Positions 46,675-56,456 of a stretch of 64,000 bases of DNA are shown here, piece after piece. Source of the DNA: Pseudomonas sp. GM74 (GTDB lineage Bacteria; Pseudomonadota; Gammaproteobacteria; Pseudomonadales; Pseudomonadaceae); the NCBI RefSeq assembly GCF_000282455.1, contig NZ_AKJG01000054.1, positions 62,001 through 126,000 of the forward strand, given 5' to 3'. Position 1 is the stretch's first letter, and the number at the start of each line of letters is the position of its first letter. Position numbers and translations under genes: made by a program. The notes below the pieces were generated by a model. That model did no database searches and had not been told where the DNA came from. It saw only the letters and a list, made by a program, of their open reading frames with translations.

Positions 46675-49389
46675 ATGAAACTTACCCTCAAGGAATTCTT
46701 CGCAGGCTTCCTGCGTAACCGCCACATCGTCCGGCACTTCCGTCGCCTGGCGTTGCTGGAAACCTTCACCGACACCACGGTCAGCCGTGAAGTCCCGCCC
46801 AGCCTGGCGCAAACCCTGGTGGCCGCTGCCGGCAGCGACACCGGTCAATTGCTCAACACCCTGGGCAGTCACACCGACGGCTTGAGCGAGCTCGAAGCCG
46901 ATGCCCTGCGCGAGCAGTTCGGCCTCAATGAAGTCGAGCACGAACAGCCGCTGCCGTGGTGGACGCACCTGTGGCACTGCTACAAGAACCCGTTCAACCT
47001 GCTGCTGACGTTGCTGGCGGTCATCTCCTGGCTGACCGAAGACATGAAAGCCGCCATCGTGATTTTCTCCATGGTGGTGCTCTCGACCTTGCTGCGTTTC
47101 TGGCAGGAAACCAAATCCAATCAGGCCGCCGATGCTCTCAAGGCCATGGTCAGCAACACCGCCACGGTGATGCGCCGTGACCTTGAGGACCGTGGCGCGC
47201 AGCGCATCGAATTACCGATCAGGCAACTGGTGCCGGGCGATCTGATCGTGCTGTCTGCCGGTGACATGATTCCCGCCGATTGCCGGGTGCTCAGCGCCAA
47301 GGACCTGTTCGTCAGCCAGGCGGCGATGACCGGTGAATCGATGCCGGTGGAAAAGTTTCCCCGTCAGCAGGACCGTGAAACGCTCAATCCGCTGGATCTG
47401 GACAACATCCTGTTCATGGGCACCAACGTGGTATCCGGCACGGCCATGGCGGTGATTCTCACCACCGGCAACAGCACCTATTTCGGTGCCCTGGCCCAGC
47501 GCGTCGGCGCCACCGACCGGGCGCCGACTTCGTTCCAGACCGGGGTCAACAAAGTCAGTTGGCTGCTGATCCGCTTCATGTTCGTGATGGCGCCGCTGGT
47601 GTTGTTCATCAACGGTTTTACCAAGGGCGACTGGACCGAAGCGCTGCTGTTCGCGCTGTCGATTGCCGTGGGCCTGACCCCGGAAATGCTGCCGATGATC
47701 GTCACCTCGACCCTGGCCAAGGGCGCGGTGTTCCTGTCGCGCAAGAAAGTCATCGTCAAACGCCTCGACGCGATCCAGAACTTCGGCGCGATGGACGTGT
47801 TGTGCACCGACAAGACCGGCACCCTGACCCAGGACAAGATCTTCCTGGCGCGCAACGTCGATGTCTGGGGTCGCGATTCCGATGACGTGCTGGAAATGGC
47901 CTACCTCAACAGCTACTACCAGACAGGCCTGAAAAACCTGCTGGATGTGGCGGTACTCGAACACGTCGAAATCCATCGTGAGCTGAAAGTCGGCACGGCG
48001 TTTCGCAAGGTCGACGAGATTCCGTTCGACTTCACTCGCCGGCGCATGTCGGTGGTGGTCGCCGAGCATGGGCAACCGCACCTGCTGATCTGCAAGGGCG
48101 CAGTGGAAGAGGTACTGGCGGTCTGCTCGCGGGTTCGCCACGGCGAAGTCGATGAAGTGTTGACCGAAGAACTGCTGGCGCGCATCCGTCAGGTCACGGC
48201 CACGTTCAACGCCGAAGGCTTGCGGGTGGTTGCGGTTGCTGCACGGCCGATGATCGAAGGGCGCGACACCTACAGCCTGGCCGATGAACAGGCACTGACA
48301 CTGATCGGTTACGTAGCCTTTCTCGATCCGCCGAAAGAGAGCACCGCGCCGGCCCTCAAGGCGCTGGCGGCCCATGGCGTGGCGGTGAAAGTGCTGACCG
48401 GCGACAACGAACTGGTGACGGCGAAGATCTGCCGCGAAGTCGGCCTGGAACAGCAAGGCCTGCTGATGGGTAATGACATCGAACGCATGAGCGACGCCGA
48501 ACTGGCGAACGCCGTGGAGACCACCAACGTCTTCGCCAGGCTGACGCCGTCCCACAAGGAACGCATCGTCCGCATGCTCAAGGGCAACGGCCATGTGGTC
48601 GGATTCATGGGCGACGGCATCAACGACGCCCCGGCCCTGCGCACCGCCGACATCGGCATTTCCGTGGACAGCGCCGTGGACATCGCCAAGGAAGCGGCCG
48701 ACATCATCCTGCTGGAAAAGAGCCTGATGGTGCTGGAGGAGGGCGTGCTGGAAGGGCGCCGGACCTTCGCCAACATGCTCAAGTACATCAAGATGACCGC
48801 CAGTTCGAACTTCGGCAACGTGTTCTCGGTGCTGGTGGCCAGTGCGTTCATCCCGTTTCTGCCGATGCTGCCGATGCACCTGTTGGTGCAAAACCTGCTC
48901 TATGACATTTCGCAGATCGCCATCCCGTTCGATAACGTCGATGACGAAATGCTCAAGCAACCGCAACGCTGGCAACCGGCGGATGTCGGGCGCTTCATGC
49001 TGTTTTTCGGGCCGATCAGCTCGATCTTCGACATCACCACGTTCGCCTTGATGTGGTACGTGTTCGATGCCAACACCCCGGATCACCAGACCCTGTTCCA
49101 GTCCGGCTGGTTCGTGGTCGGGCTGCTGACCCAGACCCTGATCGTGCACATGATCCGCACCCCGAAGATCCCGTTCCTGCAAAGCCGCGCGGCCATGCCG
49201 TTGCTGGTGATGACCGGATTGATCATGGCCGTGGGGATTTTCCTGCCGATGGGACCGCTGGCCCATTACTTCAAGTTGCAGGCGCTGCCGTCGCTGTACT
49301 TCGTGTTCCTGCCGGTGATCCTGCTGGCGTACATGGCGCTGACCCAGGCGGTGAAGGGCTTCTACATCCGGCGGTTTGGCTGGCAATAG
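46675..49389 (+). CDS. mgtA: Magnesium-importing P-type ATPase MgtA
   Basis: A 904-aa inner-membrane P3-type ATPase that imports Mg2+ under limitation. It shows the actuator motif TGES (about residue 221), the phosphorylation motif CTDKTGTLT (about 378), the nucleotide region KGAVEEVL, the hinge GDGINDAPALR (about 647) and about ten membrane helices, including the C-terminal six. The start at 46675 (MKLTLKEFFAGF) follows AAAGGGG; the longer in-frame start at 46594 lacks support. mgtC follows after 157 nt. Confidence 0.95.
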   Translation: MKLTLKEFFAGFLRNRHIVRHFRRLALLETFTDTTVSREVPPSLAQTLVAAAGSDTGQLLNTLGSHTDGLSELEADALREQFGLNEVEHEQPLPWWTHLWHCYKNPFNLLLTLLAVISWLTEDMKAAIVIFSMVVLSTLLRFWQETKSNQAADALKAMVSNTATVMRRDLEDRGAQRIELPIRQLVPGDLIVLSAGDMIPADCRVLSAKDLFVSQAAMTGESMPVEKFPRQQDRETLNPLDLDNILFMGTNVVSGTAMAVILTTGNSTYFGALAQRVGATDRAPTSFQTGVNKVSWLLIRFMFVMAPLVLFINGFTKGDWTEALLFALSIAVGLTPEMLPMIVTSTLAKGAVFLSRKKVIVKRLDAIQNFGAMDVLCTDKTGTLTQDKIFLARNVDVWGRDSDDVLEMAYLNSYYQTGLKNLLDVAVLEHVEIHRELKVGTAFRKVDEIPFDFTRRRMSVVVAEHGQPHLLICKGAVEEVLAVCSRVRHGEVDEVLTEELLARIRQVTATFNAEGLRVVAVAARPMIEGRDTYSLADEQALTLIGYVAFLDPPKESTAPALKALAAHGVAVKVLTGDNELVTAKICREVGLEQQGLLMGNDIERMSDAELANAVETTNVFARLTPSHKERIVRMLKGNGHVVGFMGDGINDAPALRTADIGISVDSAVDIAKEAADIILLEKSLMVLEEGVLEGRRTFANMLKYIKMTASSNFGNVFSVLVASAFIPFLPMLPMHLLVQNLLYDISQIAIPFDNVDDEMLKQPQRWQPADVGRFMLFFGPISSIFDITTFALMWYVFDANTPDHQTLFQSGWFVVGLLTQTLIVHMIRTPKIPFLQSRAAMPLLVMTGLIMAVGIFLPMGPLAHYFKLQALPSLYFVFLPVILLAYMALTQAVKGFYIRRFGWQ

Positions 49390-49407
49390 AACCGCAGTAC
49401 AGCAATG

Positions 49408-49520
49408 TCCTTGTGGGAGCGGGCTTGCTCGCGAAAGCGGTGGTTCAGTCGATGATGATGGTGACTGATACATCGCATTCGTCGGAACGCCGCCCGGAGC
49501 AAGCCCACTCCCACAAGGGG
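49408..49520. repeat. REP doublet with the same variant right arm as at 43.9 kb
   Basis: The left arm is TTGTGGGAGCGGGCTTGCTC; the right arm is TCGTCGGAACGCCGCCCGGAGC followed by AAGCCCACTCCCACAAGG. It lies between mgtA and mgtC. Confidence 0.8.
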
Positions 49521-49546
49521 ATCGTGTGTTTTTCAAAGGATTCATC

Positions 49547-50263
49547 ATGCAAGCACTTAACAACCTCAACCTGAACTCCCTGCTCGACACCCTGGTCAGC
49601 CTCAGCGCGGCCTTCATCCTCGGTGGCCTGATCGGTTTCGAGCGTCAGTACCGGCAGCGCACCGCGGGCCTGCGCACCAACGTGCTGGTGGCGGTGGGCG
49701 CGGCGATTTTCGTCGACATGGCCAACCGGCTTGCCGGTGCCGAAGGTGCTGTGCGGGTCGTCGCCTACGTGGTTTCCGGTATCGGCTTTCTCGGTGCAGG
49801 GGTGATCATGCGCGAAGAGGGCAATGTGCGCGGCCTCAATACCGCCGCCACACTTTGGACCTCGGCGGCGGTCGGTGCCTGCGCCGGTGCCGATCTGCTG
49901 GCCGAGGCGTTGCTTGGCACCTTGTTTGTGCTGGCGGCAAACACCCTGCTGCGGCCGATCGTCAACAACATCAACCGTCAGCCGCTGGATGTGATTTCGG
50001 CGGAAGTCACCAACATCGTCTATGTCATCGCCCGGCGTACGCAGCAGAAAACCGTGCTGGCCTTGCTCGAAGCCGAGCTGGAACGCAGCAACTACCCGGC
50101 CAGCGATGTCGATGTGCATGCCTTCGGCACGGATGAAATTGAAATCGAAGCCACCCTGGCGACCACCTCGGTCGATGGTGATGAACTGGATGCCCTGGTG
50201 GCACGGATTTCGACCTCGGCCCTGGTGGTGCAGGCGTTCTGGAGTCCGAGTACTACGGAGTGA
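49547..50263 (+). CDS. mgtC: MgtC/SapB family membrane protein
   Basis: A 238-aa protein. The N-terminal half has about four or five membrane helices with the family motif GGLIGFERQYRQRTAGLRTN and GIGFLGAGVIMREEGNVRGLNTAATLW. The C-terminal half is a soluble ACT-like domain ending WSPSTTE. MgtC proteins act in adaptation to low Mg2+ and inhibit ATP synthase in some species; they are not themselves shown to be Mg2+ importers. The start at 49547 has AAAGGA upstream. Its position after mgtA suggests shared low-Mg control. Confidence 0.9.
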   Translation: MQALNNLNLNSLLDTLVSLSAAFILGGLIGFERQYRQRTAGLRTNVLVAVGAAIFVDMANRLAGAEGAVRVVAYVVSGIGFLGAGVIMREEGNVRGLNTAATLWTSAAVGACAGADLLAEALLGTLFVLAANTLLRPIVNNINRQPLDVISAEVTNIVYVIARRTQQKTVLALLEAELERSNYPASDVDVHAFGTDEIEIEATLATTSVDGDELDALVARISTSALVVQAFWSPSTTE

Positions 50264-50390
50264 AGGCCAAGGTTTCCCCAGCAAGCGTCAGACTAACCGG
50301 CATTGATTTAGGAATATTCCTACATAAACCCAGGGAGGTCTTCCGTAGGCTTTGCGACCTCTTGAAACCGACATCCTTTTGGAGGTCACC

Positions 50391-50792
50391 TTGCCGGATA
50401 AATCCTTGCGCATCCTGATCGCCGATGCGCAGCACTTCAATCGCCTGCGGATCGAGCGGCTGTTCAACCAGCTCGGCTACTTTCGGGTGGCACCGGTGCA
50501 CAGCCTCGACGAACTCCTTCCACTGGTGGAGTACGCTGGCGAGCCTCTGGACCTGGTGCTCGTCAATGGGGCGATGGCCAGCGAAGGGCTGGATCTGTTC
50601 AGTTTCCTGGCCGACAACCGGCAGGTTCATCACGGGTTTATCTTCAATGAACAGCAGGCGCCGTTGCCGCCCGTCGCGGGCAAGGTCCAGGTCAGCCAGG
50701 CCGCCCTGCCTGACCTCGCGTGCATTATGCAGTTGATGAGCACCGTCGATCGTCGCCTACCGCTCGTCGGAACTGTCATTTCTGTCAGGTAG
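50391..50792 (+). CDS. Degenerate response-regulator receiver protein
   Basis: A 133-aa receiver-like domain without an output domain. The start is probably TTG at 50391, since GGAGGT sits at 50381-50386; no ATG is available. The acidic pocket is reduced (IADAQ near the N-terminus), and the phospho-acceptor position in LVLVNGAM is Asn, not Asp, so normal phosphorylation looks impossible. It is followed after 108 nt by a BvgA-like regulator and BvgS-like kinase in the same direction, so it could modulate that pathway. That role is inference from position. Confidence 0.65.
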   Translation: MPDKSLRILIADAQHFNRLRIERLFNQLGYFRVAPVHSLDELLPLVEYAGEPLDLVLVNGAMASEGLDLFSFLADNRQVHHGFIFNEQQAPLPPVAGKVQVSQAALPDLACIMQLMSTVDRRLPLVGTVISVR

Positions 50793-50900
50793 TTCTTTCC
50801 AGCCTTCCATGCAAAAGTCTATGCGCAGCGTTGTGCCCAACCGCTGCGGTGCCTGGAGGGCATTTTTTGCCCGATCGTGTTGTTTTGCACGGGAGTTGTC

Positions 50901-51527
50901 ATGAAGTCTGCACTGATTGTGGAAGATCATCCGGTGGTTCGATCCATGATCAAACTCGTACTCAAGGGTGAAGGATTCAAGAGTATTTACGAAGCCTCCC
51001 GTGGCGATGAGGTCCTGGCGTTGCTCCGGGAGCATCGACCGGATGTCGTGCTGCTTGATCTGGGGCTTCCCGGTGTGGCGGGGCTTGAGGTGATGGACCG
51101 TATCAAGGCCGAACAGACGCGATGCCGCGTGGTGGTGTTCACTTCACTGGAGGCCCAGTTCTATCAGGACCGCTGCATGCGTGCCGGGGCTTTTGCCTAT
51201 GTTTCCAAGAGCAAGGACCTGGATGACTTGAGGGCGGCGGTGAATTGCGTGATGGCCGGCTACACCTATTTCGCCCAGATTCCCTCGAGCTCCGTGTCGA
51301 TGGGGGAGTTGCAACGCAGCGAAAAGCAGTTGATCGACAGGCTCACCAATCGTGAGTTGACCGTTTTGCAGTACCTGGCCCGGGGTTCGAAAAACCTGGA
51401 AATCGCCGAGATCATGCACCTGAGCTACAAGACCGTCAGTACCTACAAAACCCGACTCACCCTCAAGCTCAACGTGAGCTCGTCGGTGCATTTGAGGGAT
51501 TTCGCCCTGCGCAATCATCTGATCTGA
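50901..51527 (+). CDS. LuxR/NarL-type response regulator, BvgA/EvgA-like
   Basis: A 208-aa regulator. The receiver (1-120) has the acidic pair in LIVEDHP, the phospho-acceptor Asp in VVLLDLGLPG and Lys in YVSKSKD. The C-terminal HTH is of LuxR type (LTNRELTVLQYLARGSKNLEIAEIMHLSYKTVSTYKTRL). The start at 50901 follows GGGAG. The next gene, a BvgS-like kinase, starts immediately at its stop (TGAATG), so the pair is co-translated. Target genes are unknown. Confidence 0.92.
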   Translation: MKSALIVEDHPVVRSMIKLVLKGEGFKSIYEASRGDEVLALLREHRPDVVLLDLGLPGVAGLEVMDRIKAEQTRCRVVVFTSLEAQFYQDRCMRAGAFAYVSKSKDLDDLRAAVNCVMAGYTYFAQIPSSSVSMGELQRSEKQLIDRLTNRELTVLQYLARGSKNLEIAEIMHLSYKTVSTYKTRLTLKLNVSSSVHLRDFALRNHLI

Positions 51528-54500
51528 ATGAACACACTCCGACGACTGGCAGGTGGGGTGCTGATCGGCCTTCTTCTCTGGGCATCGACGGTCTGTGCGC
51601 AACAGTCGTTGACCCTGTTGGGGCGCTCGAGCGTCGAAGGCCTGAGTGTCGGGTTGTCGGAAACCGAGTCGCGCTGGCTACAGCAAAAGGGCCGATTGGT
51701 GCTGGCTGTCTCGGCGCCGGACTATCCCCCCTTCGAGTTCAACACGGCGGGCAAGGTATTCGAAGGCGTGACCGCCGATTACGCCGGGTTGCTCGAACAA
51801 TTGTTGAACGTCGTCATCGATGTCCGACGCTATCCGTCCCGGGCCGACGCGGTGCAGGCCATCAAGGAAGGGCAGGCAGACCTGCTGGGAACGGCCAACC
51901 GGTTTGAAGCCGAAGATCCACAGCTACAGATGTCCAGCGCCTATGCGGTCGATCAACCGGTGCTGGTCACCCGCACCGATTTCCCTCCGGTACTCGACCC
52001 GACGCTGGCCGGCAAGCGGCTGGTGATGCTGTATCACTACCTGCCCGAATACAGCGTGCAGCAGTTCTATTCCAGGGCGCAGGTCCAGTTGTTTCCCTCG
52101 ACGTTGGCGGCGATGGGCGCCGTGGCGTTCGGCCAGGCCGATGTCTACCTGGGGGATGCGATCAATGCCCATTACCTGATCAGCAGGAATAACCTGGACA
52201 ACGTGCACCTGACGGACTTCTCGCCCATGGAGTCCGGGCGTTTTGCCTTTGCAATGGCCCGCGACAATGACTCGCTGTTGCGCATCGTCAACAAGGCGCT
52301 GGCGGCCATCTCCACCAATGAGCAAATGAATATCCTGCGTCGCTGGGGGGCAAACGGGGTGTCTATCCCCGGCACCCAGTCATTGCAATTGAGCGTGGCC
52401 GAACAGCGCTGGCTCGAACGTCATCCACGGGTGAAGGTCGCGATCAACGAAAATATCCCGCCGATTTCATTTGTCGACAGCGAAGGCAAGTTCCGCGGTA
52501 TTGGCGTCGATGTGCTGACGAAAATCAGTTTGCGCACCGGCTTGCAATTTGACATCCGGGGCATGAAGTCGGTGGCCGAGATGATGACCGGCATCAAGAG
52601 CGGGCAGATCGATGTCCTGGCCGGTATCGGCCTCAGTTCCCAGCGTGAAGATGAGTTGCTGTTCACCCGCGCGTTTCTGAGTAGCCCTTCGGTGCTGGTG
52701 ACCCGCGTGGATACGGACAGCCCCAGGACGCTGGATGACATGGCGGGAAGGACGTTGGCGCTGACCCAGGGCAACATTGTCGGCGAATACATTCGCCAGC
52801 GTTACCCGCAGATCCAGCTGGTGGATGCGCCCCTGTCGACCGATGCCATGGAAATGGTCGCCCAGGGCAAGACCCTGGGGGGCATCAACTCCCTGATCAG
52901 CGCCCGTTACCTGATTTCCCGGCAGTATCGCGATCGCCTGCAAGTGACCAGCACCGTGGGCACCGACCCGGCACGAAGCACCCTGGCGACCAGCCGCGAG
53001 GCCGCCGAACTGCATTCGATCCTGGACAAGGCGCTGTTGAGCATCCCCCCCGAAGAAATTGACGAGCTGACCCAGCCCTGGCGCTATGACGCCATGGTCG
53101 AGCAGAGCTATTGGCTACGACACCGGCAGGCGATCGTGCAGGCGTTTGCGCTGGCGGGTGTCTTGCTGTTGCTCGCGTTGGCCGGGATCGTCTGGCAGCG
53201 GCGGCAGATTCGCCAGCGCCAGCAATTGCTTGGGCAATTGCAGGAAGCGAAGGACGCGGCGGACGACGCCAACCGGGCCAAGACCACGTTCCTGGCCACC
53301 ATGAGCCATGAAATACGCACGCCGATGAACGCGCTGATCGGTATGCTCGAACTGGCACTGAAACGGGCCGATGAAGGGGAGACCGACCGCGCCGCCATCG
53401 AGGTGGCGTCCAACGCCGGGCAACAATTGCTGGATTTGATCGGCGACATTCTGGACGTCGCCCGGATCGAATCCGGGCATTTGTCGCTGGCGCCGGAGCG
53501 GGTCAATCTGCAGGCGCTGGTGACGTCGGTCTGCCGGGTTTTCGAAGGGCTGGCGCTGCAGAAAAATCTGCAGTGGCGGGTCGAACTCGACGAACACAGT
53601 GACTGTGACGTGATGCTCGATCCCACGCGCTTCAAACAAGTGCTGTCCAATCTGCTGAGCAATGCGATCAAGTTCACCCGGGAAGGCCAGGTGCGCCTGA
53701 TGCTGAGAGTGCGACCTCAAGCCCCGGCGCACCTCGCGGTCAGCGTGCAGATAGAGGACAGCGGCATCGGTATCAGCGCGCTCGACCAGCAACGCCTGTT
53801 CAACCCGTTCGTGCAGGCGGGCAACAACCAACAGAGCGCCCGGCAAGGTTCCGGCCTGGGGCTGGTGATCAGTCGTACCCTGTGCGAAATGATGGGCGGC
53901 CGGTTGCAACTCGACAGCCAGCCTGGGCACGGGACGCGGGTCGACATCAGCCTGGTGCTGCCCGCCCTGCAAGCGTTACCCGTGGGGGGCAAGCCCCTGG
54001 ATCCGGCGCAGCTCACGACCCGGGCGTTGTCGATTCTGGTGGTCGACGACTATCCGGCCAACCGCCTGTTGCTTTCGCGGCAGCTGGGCTACCTGGGCCA
54101 TCGCGTGGCGCTGGCTGAAGACGGGGCGCAGGGGCTTGAACAGTGGCGCGGGCAAGGGTTCGATCTGGTCATCACTGATTGCAACATGCCGCAGCTCAGT
54201 GGGTACGAACTGGCGGGCGCGATACGTGAGCAAGAGCGGGAGCAGGGGCTGTCGCCGACGCTGATTCTGGGCTTTACCGCCAATGCGCAGGCCGAGGAGA
54301 AGGCCCGGTGTCAGGCGGCGGGCATGGACGATTGCCTGTTCAAGCCCATTCGCCTGGTGGATTTGCAGGCGTGGCTGGCCCAGCGGTTTTCCAGCACACC
54401 CTCAACGGCTATCGATGATCCAGGCGTCGCCGAATTCGATTTGAGCGGGCTGGAACGCTATGCGGATGCGGACCGTGAGCTGATCGATCAACTGTTGCAC

Positions 54501-54755
54501 GATCTGGCGCTGAGCAACCGCGAGGATCGCGTGCATTTGCTCGCCTTGCACGCGGGCGCCAATCGCCCCGGCTTGCGGGAGCTCGCGCACCGGATCAAGG
54601 GTGGAGCGCTGATGGTGCGAGCGCTCGCCCTGGTCGAGTGTTGCGAACAGCTGGAGCAGGCGTGCAATGACGGCCGCACGGCAAAGATCAACGACGCCGT
54701 CGACCGGTTGCAACAAGCCATGGCCCGCCTGGACCGGCGTCTGGAGCAGGATTGA
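51528..54755 (+). CDS. Hybrid sensor histidine kinase, BvgS/EvgS-like, with two periplasmic binding domains
   Basis: A 1075-aa phosphorelay kinase. Signal peptide (1-24), two periplasmic Venus-flytrap domains of the SBP_bac_3 family (about 40-275 and 290-520, each with YPPFEF- or PPISFVD-like entries), one membrane helix (about 537-557), a coiled linker, HisKA with MSHEIRTPMN (about 592), an ATPase with DSGIGIS (744) and GSGLGL (774), a receiver with phospho-Asp in VITDCNMPQ (about 883) and an Hpt domain with AHRIKGGA (about 1020). No PAS domain is evident between the helix and HisKA, unlike Bordetella BvgS. It would sense a small periplasmic ligand and phosphorylate the regulator just upstream. 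Confidence 0.93.
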   Translation: MNTLRRLAGGVLIGLLLWASTVCAQQSLTLLGRSSVEGLSVGLSETESRWLQQKGRLVLAVSAPDYPPFEFNTAGKVFEGVTADYAGLLEQLLNVVIDVRRYPSRADAVQAIKEGQADLLGTANRFEAEDPQLQMSSAYAVDQPVLVTRTDFPPVLDPTLAGKRLVMLYHYLPEYSVQQFYSRAQVQLFPSTLAAMGAVAFGQADVYLGDAINAHYLISRNNLDNVHLTDFSPMESGRFAFAMARDNDSLLRIVNKALAAISTNEQMNILRRWGANGVSIPGTQSLQLSVAEQRWLERHPRVKVAINENIPPISFVDSEGKFRGIGVDVLTKISLRTGLQFDIRGMKSVAEMMTGIKSGQIDVLAGIGLSSQREDELLFTRAFLSSPSVLVTRVDTDSPRTLDDMAGRTLALTQGNIVGEYIRQRYPQIQLVDAPLSTDAMEMVAQGKTLGGINSLISARYLISRQYRDRLQVTSTVGTDPARSTLATSREAAELHSILDKALLSIPPEEIDELTQPWRYDAMVEQSYWLRHRQAIVQAFALAGVLLLLALAGIVWQRRQIRQRQQLLGQLQEAKDAADDANRAKTTFLATMSHEIRTPMNALIGMLELALKRADEGETDRAAIEVASNAGQQLLDLIGDILDVARIESGHLSLAPERVNLQALVTSVCRVFEGLALQKNLQWRVELDEHSDCDVMLDPTRFKQVLSNLLSNAIKFTREGQVRLMLRVRPQAPAHLAVSVQIEDSGIGISALDQQRLFNPFVQAGNNQQSARQGSGLGLVISRTLCEMMGGRLQLDSQPGHGTRVDISLVLPALQALPVGGKPLDPAQLTTRALSILVVDDYPANRLLLSRQLGYLGHRVALAEDGAQGLEQWRGQGFDLVITDCNMPQLSGYELAGAIREQEREQGLSPTLILGFTANAQAEEKARCQAAGMDDCLFKPIRLVDLQAWLAQRFSSTPSTAIDDPGVAEFDLSGLERYADADRELIDQLLHDLALSNREDRVHLLALHAGANRPGLRELAHRIKGGALMVRALALVECCEQLEQACNDGRTAKINDAVDRLQQAMARLDRRLEQD

Positions 54756-54765
54756 GGCTCAATCC
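54749..54765. terminator. Short palindrome spanning two convergent stop codons
   Basis: GGATTGAG-G-CTCAATCC is a perfect 8-bp inverted repeat covering the kinase stop (TGA) and the dkgB stop (TCA on the plus strand). With only 3 nt between the genes it may help bidirectional termination, but there is no T run. Confidence 0.35.
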
Positions 54766-55562
54766 CAGTTCGGTGCGATGCCTTTCGGGCTGGTCAGGCG
54801 GTGGCCGCGATCCAGCGTTGCGATCAAGGCCATGTCGGCCTCGTTCAAGGTCAGCTCGCGAGCCTTCAAGTTGCTTTCAAGGTTGGCCCGGCGAGTGGAA
54901 GACGGGATCACCGCGTAACCCGATTGCATGGCCCAGGCCAAGGTGATCTGCGCCGGTGTCGCGTGCAGGCGTTCGGCGATCTGCTGGATGAGCGGATCCT
55001 TCAGGACTTCACCGTAAGCCAGGGTCATGTATGAGGTGATGCCGATGCCCTGGCTGCGTGCGAACTCGACGACTTCGCGGTTTTGCAGGTAGGGGTGCAG
55101 CTCGATCTGGTGGGTGGCGATGTGCTCTGCACCAATGGCCGCGACTGCCTGTTTCATCAGGTCGATGGTGAAGTTGGACACACCGATCTGCCGGGTCAGG
55201 CCCAGGCGTTTGGCTTCGAGCAGGGCGCCCATGAATTCTTCGACCGGCACTTGATCGTCCGGCGACGGCCAGTGGATCAGGGTCAGGTCCAGGTAGTCGG
55301 TCTGCAGTTTGCGCAGGCTTTCTTTCAGGCTGTCGATCAAACGATCACCGGCCAGGTTGGCGACCCAGATCTTGCTGGTGACGAACAGTTCGTCACGGGC
55401 GATACCGCTGGCAGCGATGGCTTCGCCGACGTCGGCTTCGTTCTCGTAGATTTGTGCGGTATCGATCACCCGGTAGCCGAGCGCCAGGGCGGTGCTCACC
55501 GAATCGATGACCACCTGGCCCTGCAGGCGAAAAGTACCCAGGCCGAAGGCGGGAATGGACAT
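54759..55562 (-). CDS. dkgB: 2,5-didehydrogluconate reductase B (aldo/keto reductase)
   Basis: A 267-aa NADPH-dependent aldo/keto reductase, the same length as E. coli DkgB and similar throughout: [30 protein letters not shown] (catalytic Asp/Tyr), [24 protein letters not shown] (Lys and His) and [14 protein letters not shown] (cofactor site). It reduces 2,5-diketogluconate and other aldehydes such as methylglyoxal. The start at 55562 follows GGAG; the longer in-frame start at 55646 is not supported. Confidence 0.9.
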   Translation of the reverse strand: MSIPAFGLGTFRLQGQVVIDSVSTALALGYRVIDTAQIYENEADVGEAIAASGIARDELFVTSKIWVANLAGDRLIDSLKESLRKLQTDYLDLTLIHWPSPDDQVPVEEFMGALLEAKRLGLTRQIGVSNFTIDLMKQAVAAIGAEHIATHQIELHPYLQNREVVEFARSQGIGITSYMTLAYGEVLKDPLIQQIAERLHATPAQITLAWAMQSGYAVIPSSTRRANLESNLKARELTLNEADMALIATLDRGHRLTSPKGIAPNWD

Positions 55563-55704
55563 TGAAGACTCCAGAGGTTGCAGTGGGAATGGGCGGCAGT
55601 ATCCGCGCCTGCATCCGTGAGAAAAACCGCTGGATTGGCAAAGCAATGTTTACCGTAAATCAAGAATCATCGGCAGTCTGGTGGGGGGATGGTGTCTGAT
55701 CCGG

Positions 55705-55778
55705 CGCCTTCGCTGGCAAGCCAGCTCCCACAGGGGAATGCATTCCAAATGTGGGAGCGGGCTTGCTCGCGAAGGCGG
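55705..55778. repeat. REP doublet with unlike arms
   Basis: One arm is CGCTGGCAAGCCAGCTCCCACA, the other GTGGGAGCGGGCTTGCTCGC. The two arms belong to different variants, suggesting recombination between elements. Confidence 0.75.
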
Positions 55779-55795
55779 CGACTCGGTCTGAAGCC

Positions 55796-56335
55796 TTACC
55801 CCCGGGGATCAAGAATCATGCAAGTGGTGGTCCCCGTCGCGTACAACCGTCCATCCACATCATAAATCCGCCCCTCGGCCAGCGCCGTCGAGCGCCCCAA
55901 GTGCACAATCTTGCCCTCGGCCCGCACCGGTCCGCTGGCGTTGTTCAACGCGCGGACGTAGCTGATGCGCAGATCCAGCGTGGTGTAACCCTGGCCTTTT
56001 TTCAGTTGCGTATGGACCGCGCAACCCATGCATGAATCCAGCAGGGTCGCGGCATAGCCTCCGTGGACCGTGCCCAGCGGGTTGTAGTGCCGGGCATCCG
56101 GCGTGCCCTGGAAGATGAACAGCCCGGTCGACCATTCGATGGGGATGAAATCCATCAGCGTGCCAATCGGCGGGGAGGGCAATTCGCCGTTGCCGATGCC
56201 TTCGAAAAACTCGGCGGGGGACAACGCGCTGACCTCGGCCATGGACAGACTGCCGGGCCCGGCGAGGCGGGCGCGCATGGCCTGTTCCTGGGCGATCCAT
56301 TGGGCGAGGGTGGCGTCGCGGTTGGGGCTTTGCAT
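55796..56335 (-). CDS. PaaI-family hotdog thioesterase
   Basis: A 179-aa acyl-CoA thioesterase-like protein. The hotdog signature is clear: YNPLGTVHGGYAATLLDSCMGCAVHTQL (HGG with the catalytic-type context), then TLDLRISYVRAL and AEGRIYDVDGRLYATGTTTCMIL. It is probably soluble; the substrate is unknown. A pair of CATAATAT direct repeats lies just upstream. Confidence 0.88.
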   Translation of the reverse strand: MQSPNRDATLAQWIAQEQAMRARLAGPGSLSMAEVSALSPAEFFEGIGNGELPSPPIGTLMDFIPIEWSTGLFIFQGTPDARHYNPLGTVHGGYAATLLDSCMGCAVHTQLKKGQGYTTLDLRISYVRALNNASGPVRAEGKIVHLGRSTALAEGRIYDVDGRLYATGTTTCMILDPRG

Positions 56336-56357
56336 GACGGAGTCCTCGGTGGGGTCA

Positions 56358-56389
56358 ATATTATGGGTGTAATCAAATTTTATATTATG
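56358..56389 (-). promoter_or_regulatory. Direct repeats CATAATAT upstream of the thioesterase
   Basis: CATAATAT occurs twice on the minus strand (56365-56358 and 56389-56382), 24 nt apart, in a short AT-rich patch within GC-rich surroundings. It may be a promoter with an operator. No regulator can be named. Confidence 0.35.
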
Positions 56390-56456
56390 CCCGAAATAAA
56401 ATCTCCGCTACCCCTCAATCAGCTAACCGCTTGCCGCTCAAAGCTTGCCGCTGCCC

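Noticed and set aside
46428..46718. 96-codon frame in the mgtA leader, overlapping the mgtA start
   Set aside because: It has a hydrophobic stretch, but no good Shine-Dalgarno, runs through the predicted leader hairpins and resembles no known protein.
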